The notes beneath the pieces were generated by a model. The model made no database searches and was not told the origin of the DNA. It was given only the letters and a program-made list of their open reading frames with translations. From contig CAZYWA010000004.1 in NCBI GenBank assembly GCA_964650975.1, forward strand, positions 1 through 44,489: a stretch of 44,489 nucleotides of DNA, read 5' to 3'. The DNA comes from CAZYWA01 sp964650975 [NCBI: uncultured bacterium] (GTDB lineage Bacteria > JADJOY01). A program made the translations under genes and the position numbers. Shown in pieces: positions 25,441 through 33,870 of the stretch; position 1 is the stretch's first letter, and each line of letters opens with the position of its first letter.

Positions 25441-26427
25441 ATGGACGGCCGTCGCGGTCCAGCAAGCAAGGGAACCGAGGTTGTGAAAAAGCTCACGAAA
25501 CGAGGGCGTGGCGGGAGAGGCGGGATCGGACCGAGCGATACCGGGTTCGTGGCCGAAACATCACGATGGGCATGCACCCTCGACAACTCTCACCGATCGG
25601 CGCTCCGGCTGTCAAGCGAAAATTGCGGGGGTTTTGAGGGGTTCGGACGACCCAGGCTGCGCCCGGGGTGGGTCCGGGCCGCGCTCGTTCTGGTGCTCGT
25701 GATGGGCGCCTCGGGTGCTCGCGCGGAGCCCTTCGACCACCAGCACGGCGCCTGGACCCAGCTGCTCCGAAGCTACGATCACGACGGCCGCGTGGACTAC
25801 GCCGCGTGGAAAACCGGAGGGCGCGCGGCGCTCGACGCGTATCTGTCCAGCCTCGAAGCGGTGACCGGGGAGAGCTATGCGTCGTGGACGCGCGAGCAGC
25901 GGCTCGCGTACTGGATCAATGCGTACAACGCCTACATGGTGAAGCTGGTCCTCGACCACTACCCGCTGGGCAGCGTCCGCGAGATCGGCCTCCTGCCCTT
26001 CGCCGCGTTCAAGGACCACTTCATTCCGCTCGAGAAGCTGCGCGGCGAAAAGCTCTCGCTCGACGACGTCGAGAACCGGATCCTGCGCAAGGAGATCGGC
26101 GAGCAGCTCATCCACTTCGGGATCGTGTGCGCGTCGCGGAGCTGCCCGGTGCTGCGGAACGAGGCCTATCGCGCCTCCGAGGTGATGGCACAGCTCGAGG
26201 CCGCGGCACGCTCATTCCTGGCCAGTGACCGCAACCGCTTCGATCCCGAACACCACAAGGCCGAGCTGTCCTCGATCTTCAAGTGGTTCCACGAGGACTT
26301 CGAGCGAACCGGGACGCTGCTCCAGTTCGTCGCGCGCTACGCGCCGCCGGCGGTTGCCTCCCACCTCGCCGAGCCCGGCTGGACGATCGAGTACCTCGAC
26401 TACGACTGGTCGCTGAACGGGCTGTAA
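25441..26427 (+). CDS. DUF547 domain exported protein
   Basis: The C-terminal 230 residues form a DUF547 domain: SYDHDGRVDYAAW, the core REQRLAYWINAYNAYMVKLV, the DDVENRILRK segment, and CASRSCPVLRNEAY, ending IEYLDYDWSLNGL. The domain has a cysteine-histidine pattern but no agreed activity. A good signal peptide (VRAALVLVLVMGASGARA) sits near 25675-25731, which leaves the upstream 70 codons unexplained. ATG 25441 and GTG 25483 are in frame but lie in what looks like regulatory DNA; a CTG at 25657 would place the signal peptide at the N-terminus. The true start is therefore probably downstream of the one given. Confidence 0.8.
   Translation: MDGRRGPASKGTEVVKKLTKRGRGGRGGIGPSDTGFVAETSRWACTLDNSHRSALRLSSENCGGFEGFGRPRLRPGWVRAALVLVLVMGASGARAEPFDHQHGAWTQLLRSYDHDGRVDYAAWKTGGRAALDAYLSSLEAVTGESYASWTREQRLAYWINAYNAYMVKLVLDHYPLGSVREIGLLPFAAFKDHFIPLEKLRGEKLSLDDVENRILRKEIGEQLIHFGIVCASRSCPVLRNEAYRASEVMAQLEAAARSFLASDRNRFDPEHHKAELSSIFKWFHEDFERTGTLLQFVARYAPPAVASHLAEPGWTIEYLDYDWSLNGL
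25482..25497. promoter_or_regulatory. CRP/FNR-type palindrome, candidate operator
   Basis: TGTGA (25482-25486), a 6-base spacer and TCACG (25493-25497) match the TGTGA-N6-TCACA core of CRP-family operators in 9 of 10 positions. It lies between the divergent RRM and DUF547 genes, 72 bases upstream of the RRM start codon. No CRP gene is in the window. Confidence 0.35.
25586..25615 (-). promoter_or_regulatory. Weak promoter candidate for the RRM gene
   Basis: On the minus strand a perfect TTGACA (25615-25610) precedes GAGAGT (25591-25586), a 3/6 match to the -10, after 18 bases. If used, the RRM mRNA would have a leader of about 170 bases. The weak -10 keeps confidence low. Confidence 0.25.
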
Positions 26428-26473
26428 CCTTTCGGGCACGCCGGACGTGGATCGAGCAAAGGAGACTCGATCC

Positions 26474-27793
26474 ATGAACACGACACCTCGAGGCATCGAC
26501 GTCGCGATCGTCGGCGGAGGCCTGGCGGGCCTCGCCGCGGCGGCCTATCTGGCCCGTTCCGGCCTCGTCACCCGCGTGCTGGAGCGCGCCAGCCACCTGG
26601 GCGGACGCGCGTCCACCCACCTCCAGGATGGATTCCACTTCAACCAGGGCCCGCACGCGCTCTACCGGGGTGGCGCCGCGCACGCCGTGCTCGCCGAGCT
26701 GGGAGTGCGGTTTTCCGGAGCCAGCCCGGGTGTCGAAGGTCTGGCGTGGTCGGACGGCGCGCTGCACGTGCTGCCCACCAGTCCGCGGAGCCTACTCTCG
26801 ACCTCGCTCCTGGGCGCCCGCGGCAAGCTCGAGGTGGCGAAGCTGATGGCGATGCTCGGCGCGGGCGGGATCGACGCCGCCGCGATCGCCGGCGTCCCGC
26901 TCGCCACCTGGCTCGATCGCACCTTGCGAGACCCGGGTGCGCGAGCGCTCGGGGAGGCGCTCGCGCGACTTTCCACGTACACCAACGCACCCGGGGAGCT
27001 GAGCGCGGGTGCGGCCGTGAGTCAGCTCGCGATGGCAGCGAAAGCCGGTGTGCTCTACCTCGATCGGGGATGGCAGACCTTGATCGACGGTCTGGCCGCA
27101 AAGGCGAGAGAAGCCGCGGCCGAGATCCACACCGGGGTCGATGTGGCGGGGGTCGAGAGCGCCGCGGACGGCGTCACGGTCCACCTCGCCGGCGGTCTGC
27201 CCATGCACGCTCGTGCGGCGCTCATCGCGGCGAGCCCGGGTGCGGCGCATCGACTGGCCGACGGCGGCGGCTCCGCGTTTCTCGCCACCGCGGCGGCCGC
27301 GGCAAGGCCCGTGCACGCCGCTTGCCTCGATGTGGCGCTGCGCACCCTCCCCGACCCGGTCGTCCGATTCGCGCTCGGCATCGATCGTCCGCTCTACTTC
27401 TCGGTGCACACCTCCGCGGCGAGGCTCGCGCCGCCGGGCGGAGCGCTGATCCATCTCGCGAAGTACCTTCCCCTCGAGGACATCGTGTCGGAGCCGGACG
27501 ACCGGACCGAGCTCGAAGCCTTCCTCGACCGGTTGCAACCGGGCTGGCGCGACGTGCTCGTTCACGAGCGATTCCTGCGCCGGATGGTGGTGCAACACGC
27601 CGTGGTGAGCGCTCGGCACGGCGACCTCGCCGGACGTCCCGACGTGCAGGTGGGCGATCGGCCGGGAATCTTCATCGCGGGGGATTGGGTGGGCCCGGTG
27701 GGCTCGCTCGCCGACGCCAGTCTCGCGAGCGCGCGTCGTGCCGCGCTCGCGATCACCGCCCACCTGGGATCCCGTGCAACACGCGCGGCCTGA
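26474..27793 (+). CDS. FAD-dependent amine oxidase/phytoene desaturase-like oxidoreductase
   Basis: The 439-residue flavoprotein begins with the FAD-binding fold: VAIVGGGLAGLAAAAYLARSG, then the ribose-binding glutamate region and LGGRASTH, as in amine oxidases and CrtI-type desaturases. FNQGPHALYRGG follows the family's substrate-side block, and the C-terminal FAD contact reads GIFIAGDWVGPVGSLADASLASARRA. Substrate unknown; no other carotenoid genes are present. The ATG at 26474 has GGAG about 9 bases upstream. It lies 25 bases before the ECF sigma gene on the same strand, a context reported for ECF41 sigma factors and oxidoreductases. Confidence 0.82.
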   Translation: MNTTPRGIDVAIVGGGLAGLAAAAYLARSGLVTRVLERASHLGGRASTHLQDGFHFNQGPHALYRGGAAHAVLAELGVRFSGASPGVEGLAWSDGALHVLPTSPRSLLSTSLLGARGKLEVAKLMAMLGAGGIDAAAIAGVPLATWLDRTLRDPGARALGEALARLSTYTNAPGELSAGAAVSQLAMAAKAGVLYLDRGWQTLIDGLAAKAREAAAEIHTGVDVAGVESAADGVTVHLAGGLPMHARAALIAASPGAAHRLADGGGSAFLATAAAAARPVHAACLDVALRTLPDPVVRFALGIDRPLYFSVHTSAARLAPPGGALIHLAKYLPLEDIVSEPDDRTELEAFLDRLQPGWRDVLVHERFLRRMVVQHAVVSARHGDLAGRPDVQVGDRPGIFIAGDWVGPVGSLADASLASARRAALAITAHLGSRATRAA

Positions 27794-27818
27794 GCGGGAG
27801 CGGTCCGGGAGCACGGCC

Positions 27819-28769
27819 GTGGCCGCCGTCCGCGAGTCGGCTCGCGAAGCGTTCGAGTCGCATCGGGGGTACCTGTGGTCGGTCGCCTACCGGATGCTCG
27901 GCTGCGCCGCCGACGCCGACGAGGTGCTGCAGGACACCTTCGTCCGCGCGCTCGAATCGCCGCCTCGCCGGACCGCTCTACCGTGGCGGCCGTGGCTGAC
28001 ACGGGTCGCGGTGAACCTGGCGCGCGACCGGCTGCGCTCGCGAAAACGCGCTCGTTACGTCGGCCCGTGGCTACCGTCGCCGGTCGAGCACGACCCCATC
28101 GCAGAGCTGTCGACGGCGGAGCGGCAACCGACCCCCGCAGCACGATTCGACCTCCGCGAGAGCGCCTCGTTCGCCTTTCTGCTGGCGCTCGAAGCCCTCA
28201 CGCCCAATCAGCGGGCCGTGCTGCTGATGCGAGACGTCCTGGATGCCTCGCTGGAGGAGACCGCCGACGTGCTCGGTCTCTCGGTCGCCAACGTCAAGGT
28301 CTCGCACCATCGAGCGCGCAAGCGTCTCGCGAGCTACGAGCAGGAACGACGGACGCCCTCCGCGGCACGTGACCAGCAAGCACGCGAGGCGCTCGCCCGC
28401 TTCATGACCTGTCTGGCCACCGGCGATCTCGACGGTCTGCAGGCCATGCTCGCGGAGGATGCGCGGCTCGTGAGCGACGGCGGTGGTGAGTTCTTCGCCG
28501 CGCGAGTACCGGTCGTGGGACCGGCGAAGATCGTGCGCTTCCTCGCCAACGTGATGGCCGGCTGGGCGGCGGACACTCGCTACGAGCTGCGCGAGCTCAA
28601 CGGTTCGCCCGCGGTCTCGGGCGAGGCATCATCGGAGCCGCCGCCCGGCTATCCGCGCCGTTTCGTGTCACGCCTCGAGCTCGACCGAGAGGGTCGGATC
28701 CGCGAGATCCACACGGTTCTCGCGACACGCAAGCTCACCTCGGCCGGGTTCGACGCCACTCACAGATAG
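27819..28769 (+). CDS. ECF sigma factor, SigJ/ECF41-like, with SnoaL-type C-terminal domain
   Basis: The 316-residue protein has sigma region 2 (YLWSVAYRMLGCAADADEVLQDTF), region 4 (LTPNQRAVLLMRDVLDASLEETADVLGLSVANVKVSHHRARKR in the helix-turn-helix area) and a C-terminal SnoaL/NTF2-like domain of about 110 residues with the DGGGE segment typical of ECF41 factors. In that group the extension replaces an anti-sigma factor and tunes activity, and the neighbouring oxidoreductase is the usual target. GTG at 27819 with GGGAG 7 bases upstream was chosen; GTG 27774 would overlap the oxidoreductase gene. Its 3' end overlaps the convergent DUF4105 gene by 10 bases. Confidence 0.87.
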   Translation: MAAVRESAREAFESHRGYLWSVAYRMLGCAADADEVLQDTFVRALESPPRRTALPWRPWLTRVAVNLARDRLRSRKRARYVGPWLPSPVEHDPIAELSTAERQPTPAARFDLRESASFAFLLALEALTPNQRAVLLMRDVLDASLEETADVLGLSVANVKVSHHRARKRLASYEQERRTPSAARDQQAREALARFMTCLATGDLDGLQAMLAEDARLVSDGGGEFFAARVPVVGPAKIVRFLANVMAGWAADTRYELRELNGSPAVSGEASSEPPPGYPRRFVSRLELDREGRIREIHTVLATRKLTSAGFDATHR

Positions 28770-30730
28770 AACCGCAGCGCCAGCGACGACTCCCAGGCGC
28801 CACGCAAGCGCAGGGCCTCGGCGCGCAGCTCCACGTCGTGGGTCAGCGACCAGGCCGCTCCGCCTTGCAGGCGGAAATCGACGCCATGTTCGCCGCCGTC
28901 GCTGATCGAGTCGGGCCGCTCGACTCCCAGGAACGGAAACAAGTAGCCCGCCTCGAGCTGCACCCGTAGCGGATCGAGCGGCTGCAGCACCGTGCCGATC
29001 GAAGCACCGGCGCTGAGCCGGTACCGATCGCGAAACGGCGCACCTACTCCGGAGTCGAGGTCGGCGAACGTGTAGCCGAAGCCGGGGATCGCCCGGTCCC
29101 AGCCGAGCGCGATCCCTGCTCCTCCCGCGACGCCTCCGTACACGCAATCCCAGCCGGCGCACGCGTTCTCGCGAACCCGGTCGAACCCCACCGTCAGGTG
29201 CCACGACGGGCGCACCACCCACGGGTCGACCGGAGCCAGCGACACGATCCTCGCCAGGAACGCCCGCTCCAGCTCGAATGCGGGCGCCTCTTCTCCGAAG
29301 GCGCGCAGCTCGAACCCGAACATCTCGATCTGCGTACCTGGCAGGTACCCATCCGTCGGGTCGAGCAGGTCGTGCAGCGCTCCACGCACGAACACATCCC
29401 CGAACGCACCACGCGTTCCGGATCCGCCACCCACGGTGACCGCCGCCGAGCCGTGCGCGATCTCGGGAGCCGGCGGCGCCGGCACGTCGGCGGGTTGCGC
29501 CGGCACGCCGAGCGCGCCGCGTGCGCGCAACAGCTGGCGCTCGCGTCCGCTCGCGGCGGTCATCGGAGATCGTTCGGCGCGGTAGCGCACCAGCTCGTAC
29601 GCCGCGTCGAGCACCGCGGCCGCGCGGATCGGATCGACACCCGCGAGGGCGGACGCGACGTCGGGCCCGGCCGGATCGGCGAGCCGTTCCGCCAGCTCGA
29701 TCTCGGCGGGGGTGAGCCGCTCACGAAGCGCGACCATGGTGCGAAACCGAGAAGGGCGGAATCGGGACGCGACCACCAGCCCCGGCGTCTCCACCACCGC
29801 GCGCACCGTGTCGGCCGGGATCACCCAGTCGGGGAACTGGTCGATCAGATGGAGCGACGGGTCCGCGGCTTCCAGCACCGCCAGCAGGTGGTACGAGCAG
29901 TTCTCGCTCAGGTAGTAGTAGTCGAACCACGCGTGGCCCAGCTCCCAGAGGTGGCGAACCATGCGGTCCATGGCGGGCCGGTCGAAGCGCAACCGGTATT
30001 CCCAGAGGTCGCGATCCTCCATGTCCGCGTATTCCTGCACCTTGAGGTAGTAGGGCAGGGTCGCGAAGTAACCGGGGAAACCGCCGCTCATCCCCAGGAT
30101 GGTGTAGAGGACGGGGTTCTCGGTGGTGGGGAGCGCGGCGTAGTTGACGGCGTACGCGAGCAGGTCGGCGCTGGTTCCCTCGCTCGCGCGATTGAGCCTG
30201 AGCAGCGTGTGCCCGAACATCGACGACGGGTTGTTGCCGTAGGCCGAGGCGAAGATCATCGTCGCCGAATCGGCGTCGAGCGATTCGCGCCAGTGATCGA
30301 AGCGCGCGCACGGAGCGTGCGGCAGCATCTCCGGGTCGAAGTGGAGGCGCTCGTCGAGCCACGCGAAACGCGCCGGGAAGCGGCAGCGCGAAGGCTCGGG
30401 TCCGCCGCCTTCCGCGCTCAGGTCGAGATCGAATCCATCGGCGACGAACGCGCGCAGGGTTGCGTCGAGCTCCGCGGCGGGATCGGTCTTGCCCTCGGTG
30501 GCAAGGAAGAACGCCGAGGCGTCGACCTCGCTCTTCCATCCGCCCAGCGCGCTCTCGCGGTAGTGGCCCAGGACCCGCCACTCGCGTGAGGTGGCCAGCT
30601 GGTCGGCGCGGGCGAGCGAAACGAGCTGGTCCGCGTAAGCATCGAGCGCGGAATCCGCACGCGAGGTCGCCAGCGGGAGCCAGGGCATCAGCACCAAGAC
30701 GACGGCGAGAGCGCGGAGCACGGTTCGCAT
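28760..30730 (-). CDS. DUF4105 (Lnb N-terminal periplasmic domain) protein
   Basis: The 656-residue precursor has a signal peptide (VLRALAVVLVLMPWLPLATSRA). The central domain carries the DUF4105 hallmarks FASAYGNNPSSMFGHTLLRL and YYLSENCSYHLLAVLEAADP, with the conserved His and Cys that suggest a papain-like (NlpC/P60-related) catalytic pair. This domain is the periplasmic region of Lnb-type lipoprotein acyltransferases and of related exported proteins. The last 200 residues alternate beta-strands ending in aromatic residues (SSLALRFYL at the terminus), consistent with an outer-membrane barrel. The ATG at 30730 gives the signal peptide. Confidence 0.8.
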   Translation of the reverse strand: MRTVLRALAVVLVLMPWLPLATSRADSALDAYADQLVSLARADQLATSREWRVLGHYRESALGGWKSEVDASAFFLATEGKTDPAAELDATLRAFVADGFDLDLSAEGGGPEPSRCRFPARFAWLDERLHFDPEMLPHAPCARFDHWRESLDADSATMIFASAYGNNPSSMFGHTLLRLNRASEGTSADLLAYAVNYAALPTTENPVLYTILGMSGGFPGYFATLPYYLKVQEYADMEDRDLWEYRLRFDRPAMDRMVRHLWELGHAWFDYYYLSENCSYHLLAVLEAADPSLHLIDQFPDWVIPADTVRAVVETPGLVVASRFRPSRFRTMVALRERLTPAEIELAERLADPAGPDVASALAGVDPIRAAAVLDAAYELVRYRAERSPMTAASGRERQLLRARGALGVPAQPADVPAPPAPEIAHGSAAVTVGGGSGTRGAFGDVFVRGALHDLLDPTDGYLPGTQIEMFGFELRAFGEEAPAFELERAFLARIVSLAPVDPWVVRPSWHLTVGFDRVRENACAGWDCVYGGVAGGAGIALGWDRAIPGFGYTFADLDSGVGAPFRDRYRLSAGASIGTVLQPLDPLRVQLEAGYLFPFLGVERPDSISDGGEHGVDFRLQGGAAWSLTHDVELRAEALRLRGAWESSLALRFYL

Positions 30731-30749
30731 CGAGGCCGCCGGAGAAGCT

Positions 30750-30779
30750 GCGGCCCGGCCGGTTCCCCAGCCGGGCCGC
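30750..30779 (-). terminator. 10-bp GC hairpin between DUF3015 and DUF4105 genes
   Basis: GCGGCCCGGC (30750-30759) pairs with GCCGGGCCGC (30770-30779) around a 10-base loop. It lies between the DUF3015 stop and the DUF4105 start. No U-tract follows, so it may attenuate rather than end the DUF3015 transcript. Confidence 0.4.
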
Positions 30780-30826
30780 GACGAGCTCACGGTGTCAGGC
30801 ACGGTTCGACCGTGCGTGTCGTGGGC

Positions 30827-31333
30827 TCAGAGCTTCGTGCAGCCGTTCGCGAACGTGTCGTTCGACGCGAGCGCGCCCTTGAACGAAGCCAGGGCGTCCG
30901 ACGCGCTGGTGTTCTCGGTCGGGAAGGTCGACGAGTAATTCTGCTGCGCGAACGACGCGACCTGAGACGTGAGCTTCGGGTCGCAGCCGAGCAGCGTCGA
31001 GAAGGCCGACAGGTACTCGCCGCCGCCGCTCGCCATGTCGTGCTCGAGGTTCTGCAGGTTCGCCTCGGCGAAGGCCTGCTGCTCACGCTCGCCCATGAGC
31101 GTGCCGTCCGTGGTGCAACCCGAGGTACCGGTCGAGATACCGAAGGTCTGGGTTCCGAACGAGCCGTTGAGCGTCGCCGACGCCACCTGGCCCACCTTGT
31201 GATTCTTCTCGATCACCATCGAGCCCAGGCCGCAGCCCGAAGCGAGGAGCGCGCGAGCCGGCAGCGCCGTCACCGCGATGAGACCCGCCGAGCCGACCAC
31301 CGCAGCAGCAATCCAACCCCAAGTCCGCTTCAT
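30827..31333 (-). CDS. DUF3015 family small exported protein
   Basis: The 168-residue precursor has a signal peptide (WIAAAVVGSAGLIAVTALPARA), then the DUF3015 core: SGCGLGSMVIEKN, QVASATLNGSFGTQTF, GISTGTSGCTTDG. The C-terminal half is helical with LGCDP and ends NGCTKL; four cysteines could form two disulfides. DUF3015 proteins are abundant small periplasmic or outer-membrane proteins in deltaproteobacteria and relatives; function is unknown. The ATG at 31333 has a perfect AGGAGG 4 bases upstream, implying strong translation. The 100-base gap behind it holds TTGACG without a clear -10. Confidence 0.85.
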   Translation of the reverse strand: MKRTWGWIAAAVVGSAGLIAVTALPARALLASGCGLGSMVIEKNHKVGQVASATLNGSFGTQTFGISTGTSGCTTDGTLMGEREQQAFAEANLQNLEHDMASGGGEYLSAFSTLLGCDPKLTSQVASFAQQNYSSTFPTENTSASDALASFKGALASNDTFANGCTKL

Positions 31334-31433
31334 GAAGCCTCCTGTGCGCGACGTCCCGACCGGACAGCCACGCGTTGTGGGAATCGTCGACCACCTCTAC
31401 GTCGCGAACGGTGCCACGGTGCACGCGCACCCG

Positions 31434-32921
31434 TCAAGGCATCGATGTGGGAAATTTCGCAGCCAGGCTGCGAAGATGAACGCTGTCGGTCGCGCCCGAG
31501 ACGCGCAGCCGGCCGGCGACGAACACCACCCGATCGCCTTTCGCCGCCCAGCGGTGACCGAGGAGCGCGCGCGCCACGGCGCGCTGGAGCGCGGCAGCCG
31601 AGCCGGCGTGCTCGAGCCGGCTCGGGGTCACTCCCCATTCGAGCGCCAGCTGGCGCCACGTCGCCCGCGACGGCGTGAACGCGACCACCGGCGTCGGAAT
31701 GCGCTCCCGCGCCAGCAAATGCGCGGTGCGCCCGTGCTCGGTGAGCACGGCAACCACGCGAGCACGTGCCTCCACGGCGGCACCGGCGGCCGCGCAGGTG
31801 ATGGACTCGGCGATCGAGGGCGGCGAGCCGCGGCGCGATGCGAGCCGCCGCGCGACGGCGTCGTGGGGCTCGCCGGTCTCGCGCGAGGGGAGACCGATGT
31901 CGCGCTCGGTGCGCCTCACGATCCGCTCCATGGTGCGCACCGCTTCGACCGGGTAGGCGCCGCTCGCGGTCTCCGCCGAGAGCATCACGGCGCTGGTGCC
32001 GTCCAGGACCGCGTTCGCGACATCCGATGCCTCGGCGCGCGTCGGCCGGGGATGCTCGATCATCGACTCCAGCATCTGAGTCGCGGTGATCACCGGCTTC
32101 GCGGCCGCGACCGCCAGCCGGATGAGACGCTTCTGGATGCCGGGCACCTCCTCGGCGCCGAGCTCGACGCCCATGTCGCCGCGCGCGATCAGGATGCCGT
32201 CCGCGGCCTCCACGATCTCGTCGATCCGGTCGACCGCCTCGGGCCGCTCGATCTTCGCGATCACCTGCGCGGCCGAGCCCGCCTTTGCGATGCGGCGCGA
32301 AAGGTCGCGCACCTCGCCGGCACTACGCACGAACGAGAGACCGATGAAGTCGACCCCCTGGTCGAGCACGAAGGCGAGATCCGCGAGGTCCTTGCGACCG
32401 AGTGACGGCGCGCCCACGGGCGCGCCCGGCAAGTTGATGCCGCGGTGCTCGCGCAGGATCCCGCCCGCGCGCACCCGCGTCTGGACCTCGTCGCCGCGCA
32501 CCCGCACCACCTCGACCTCGAGATTTCCATCGTCGAGCAAGATCCGCGAGCCGCGCCGCACGTCGCGCGCGAGCCCGGCGTAGGTGCACCCGATGCGTCC
32601 CGGCTCGCCGATCGCGCCGGGGCGCGCCACGATCGAGAGCGGCTGCCCGCGCCGCAGGATGAGCGGCTGGCCGCCACGGAGCCGTCCAACCCGGATCTTC
32701 GGACCCTGGAGATCGGCCAGGATCGCCAGCGGACGGTACTCGAGCGCTTCCACGCGCCGGACCAACGCGATCAACCGCGCGTGCGATGGGTGGTCGCCGT
32801 GCGAGAAGTTGAGCCGGAACACGTCCGCGCCGGCCCGTGCCAGCGCGCGGATCGTTGCGAGCCGCGCGCTCGCCGGCCCCAGCGTGGCGACGATCTTGGC
32901 GCGGGTCGGCGTGCGGCTCAC
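31434..32921 (-). CDS. pyk: Pyruvate kinase
   Basis: The 495-residue glycolytic enzyme converts phosphoenolpyruvate and ADP to pyruvate and ATP. It starts TRAKIVATLGPAS, has VFRLNFSHGDHPSH, ADLQGPKIRVG, the signature IAKIERPEAVDRIDEIVEAA with the catalytic lysine, ILIARGDMGVELG for the metal site, and ATQMLESMIEHPRPTRAEASD followed by GTSAVMLSAETASGAYPVEA. The C-terminal effector domain is complete. The GTG at 32921 overlaps the Kir channel gene stop by four bases (GTGA), so it is translated from the tail of a five-gene minus-strand operon rather than from its own site. Confidence 0.95.
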   Translation of the reverse strand: MSRTPTRAKIVATLGPASARLATIRALARAGADVFRLNFSHGDHPSHARLIALVRRVEALEYRPLAILADLQGPKIRVGRLRGGQPLILRRGQPLSIVARPGAIGEPGRIGCTYAGLARDVRRGSRILLDDGNLEVEVVRVRGDEVQTRVRAGGILREHRGINLPGAPVGAPSLGRKDLADLAFVLDQGVDFIGLSFVRSAGEVRDLSRRIAKAGSAAQVIAKIERPEAVDRIDEIVEAADGILIARGDMGVELGAEEVPGIQKRLIRLAVAAAKPVITATQMLESMIEHPRPTRAEASDVANAVLDGTSAVMLSAETASGAYPVEAVRTMERIVRRTERDIGLPSRETGEPHDAVARRLASRRGSPPSIAESITCAAAGAAVEARARVVAVLTEHGRTAHLLARERIPTPVVAFTPSRATWRQLALEWGVTPSRLEHAGSAAALQRAVARALLGHRWAAKGDRVVFVAGRLRVSGATDSVHLRSLAAKFPTSMP

Positions 32922-33847
32922 GAAGGACGAATCTCCATCGGAGGCAGCGGCTCGACCTCGTGGAAGCGCGTGAGGTCCACGGTGCGCCGGCCGTCGGGAT
33001 CGACCGACAACACGTCCACGAAGCGCGCGTTGAAGACGATCTCCTCCGCCACGTACGAGCGGCGCGCGTGCACCGTCTGGGAGAAGGTGTCGTCGATTCC
33101 CGTCATCACCGCGATGATCTCCGCGTCGCGCTCGGCGAGATCGGCGGAGGTAAGGCCCAGGAACGGGCTCTGGTCGTCGATCGGATGGATGACGGTCCAG
33201 GAGAACGCGAAGACGGGGCTCGAGCTGCGGGCGAAGTGCAGCTCCCGGATGCGGCGGATCGGCTCGCCCTCGGCGGTCAGGTCGTTGAGCGCGAGGACCG
33301 CGTGCAGGTTCGCCTCGACGAGCTGATTCCTGCGCTGATTCGCGACACGGAACATGACGCAAGGCACGCCGTCCCGGACCGCGACGATGGCCACGCGGCT
33401 GAACAGCACTCGCGCGGTGGGCTGCGCGAACTTCGAGTACATGAGACCAGTGGCGACCGCGAACCCCAGCAACCCGACGAGCGACTCGACCGCCACCAGC
33501 GTGTTCCCGAGCCAACCATGCGGCGCCATCGTTCCGTAGCCGATCGTGGCCATGGTCTGGATGCTGAAGAAGAAGGCATCGGCGAACGAATCGGGGCGCG
33601 CGTTCTGGATGGTGTCGCCGCCCAGAAGGTAAAGGCACGCGAAGACGCCGTTCGTCAGGAAGTACGCGACGCCCAGCGCGCCGATCAGCACCGGCCACGG
33701 CAGCGACATCAGCCGATGGTAGAGGTCGGTGAGAGGGCGTGGGCGCGCGCCCAGCAGCACGACGTTCGAGCGGCCGCGCGGATCGAGCAGCCGCTTCGCG
33801 CGCCGCGCCATGAAGGGCTGGTGGTCCGGCGGAAGCGAGCGGCTCAC
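32918..33847 (-). CDS. KirBac-type inward rectifier potassium channel
   Basis: The 309-residue inner-membrane channel has two transmembrane helices around a pore loop with the K-selective filter TMATIGYGTMAP (TIGYG). The cytoplasmic domain is Kir-like: ARVLFSRVAIVAVRDGVPCVMFRVANQR, then FAFSWTVIHPIDDQSPF and GIDDTFSQTVHARRSYVAEEI. A slide-helix segment precedes the first helix. The start is GTG at 33847, with GGAG and AGGG upstream; an ATG 12 codons later is possible. It is followed by pyruvate kinase with a GTGA overlap. Potassium is the activator of pyruvate kinase, but a functional link is only suggestive. Confidence 0.92.
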   Translation of the reverse strand: MSRSLPPDHQPFMARRAKRLLDPRGRSNVVLLGARPRPLTDLYHRLMSLPWPVLIGALGVAYFLTNGVFACLYLLGGDTIQNARPDSFADAFFFSIQTMATIGYGTMAPHGWLGNTLVAVESLVGLLGFAVATGLMYSKFAQPTARVLFSRVAIVAVRDGVPCVMFRVANQRRNQLVEANLHAVLALNDLTAEGEPIRRIRELHFARSSSPVFAFSWTVIHPIDDQSPFLGLTSADLAERDAEIIAVMTGIDDTFSQTVHARRSYVAEEIVFNARFVDVLSVDPDGRRTVDLTRFHEVEPLPPMEIRPS

Positions 33848-33870
33848 GTGCCCTGCTCCGGAGCCGGCGC

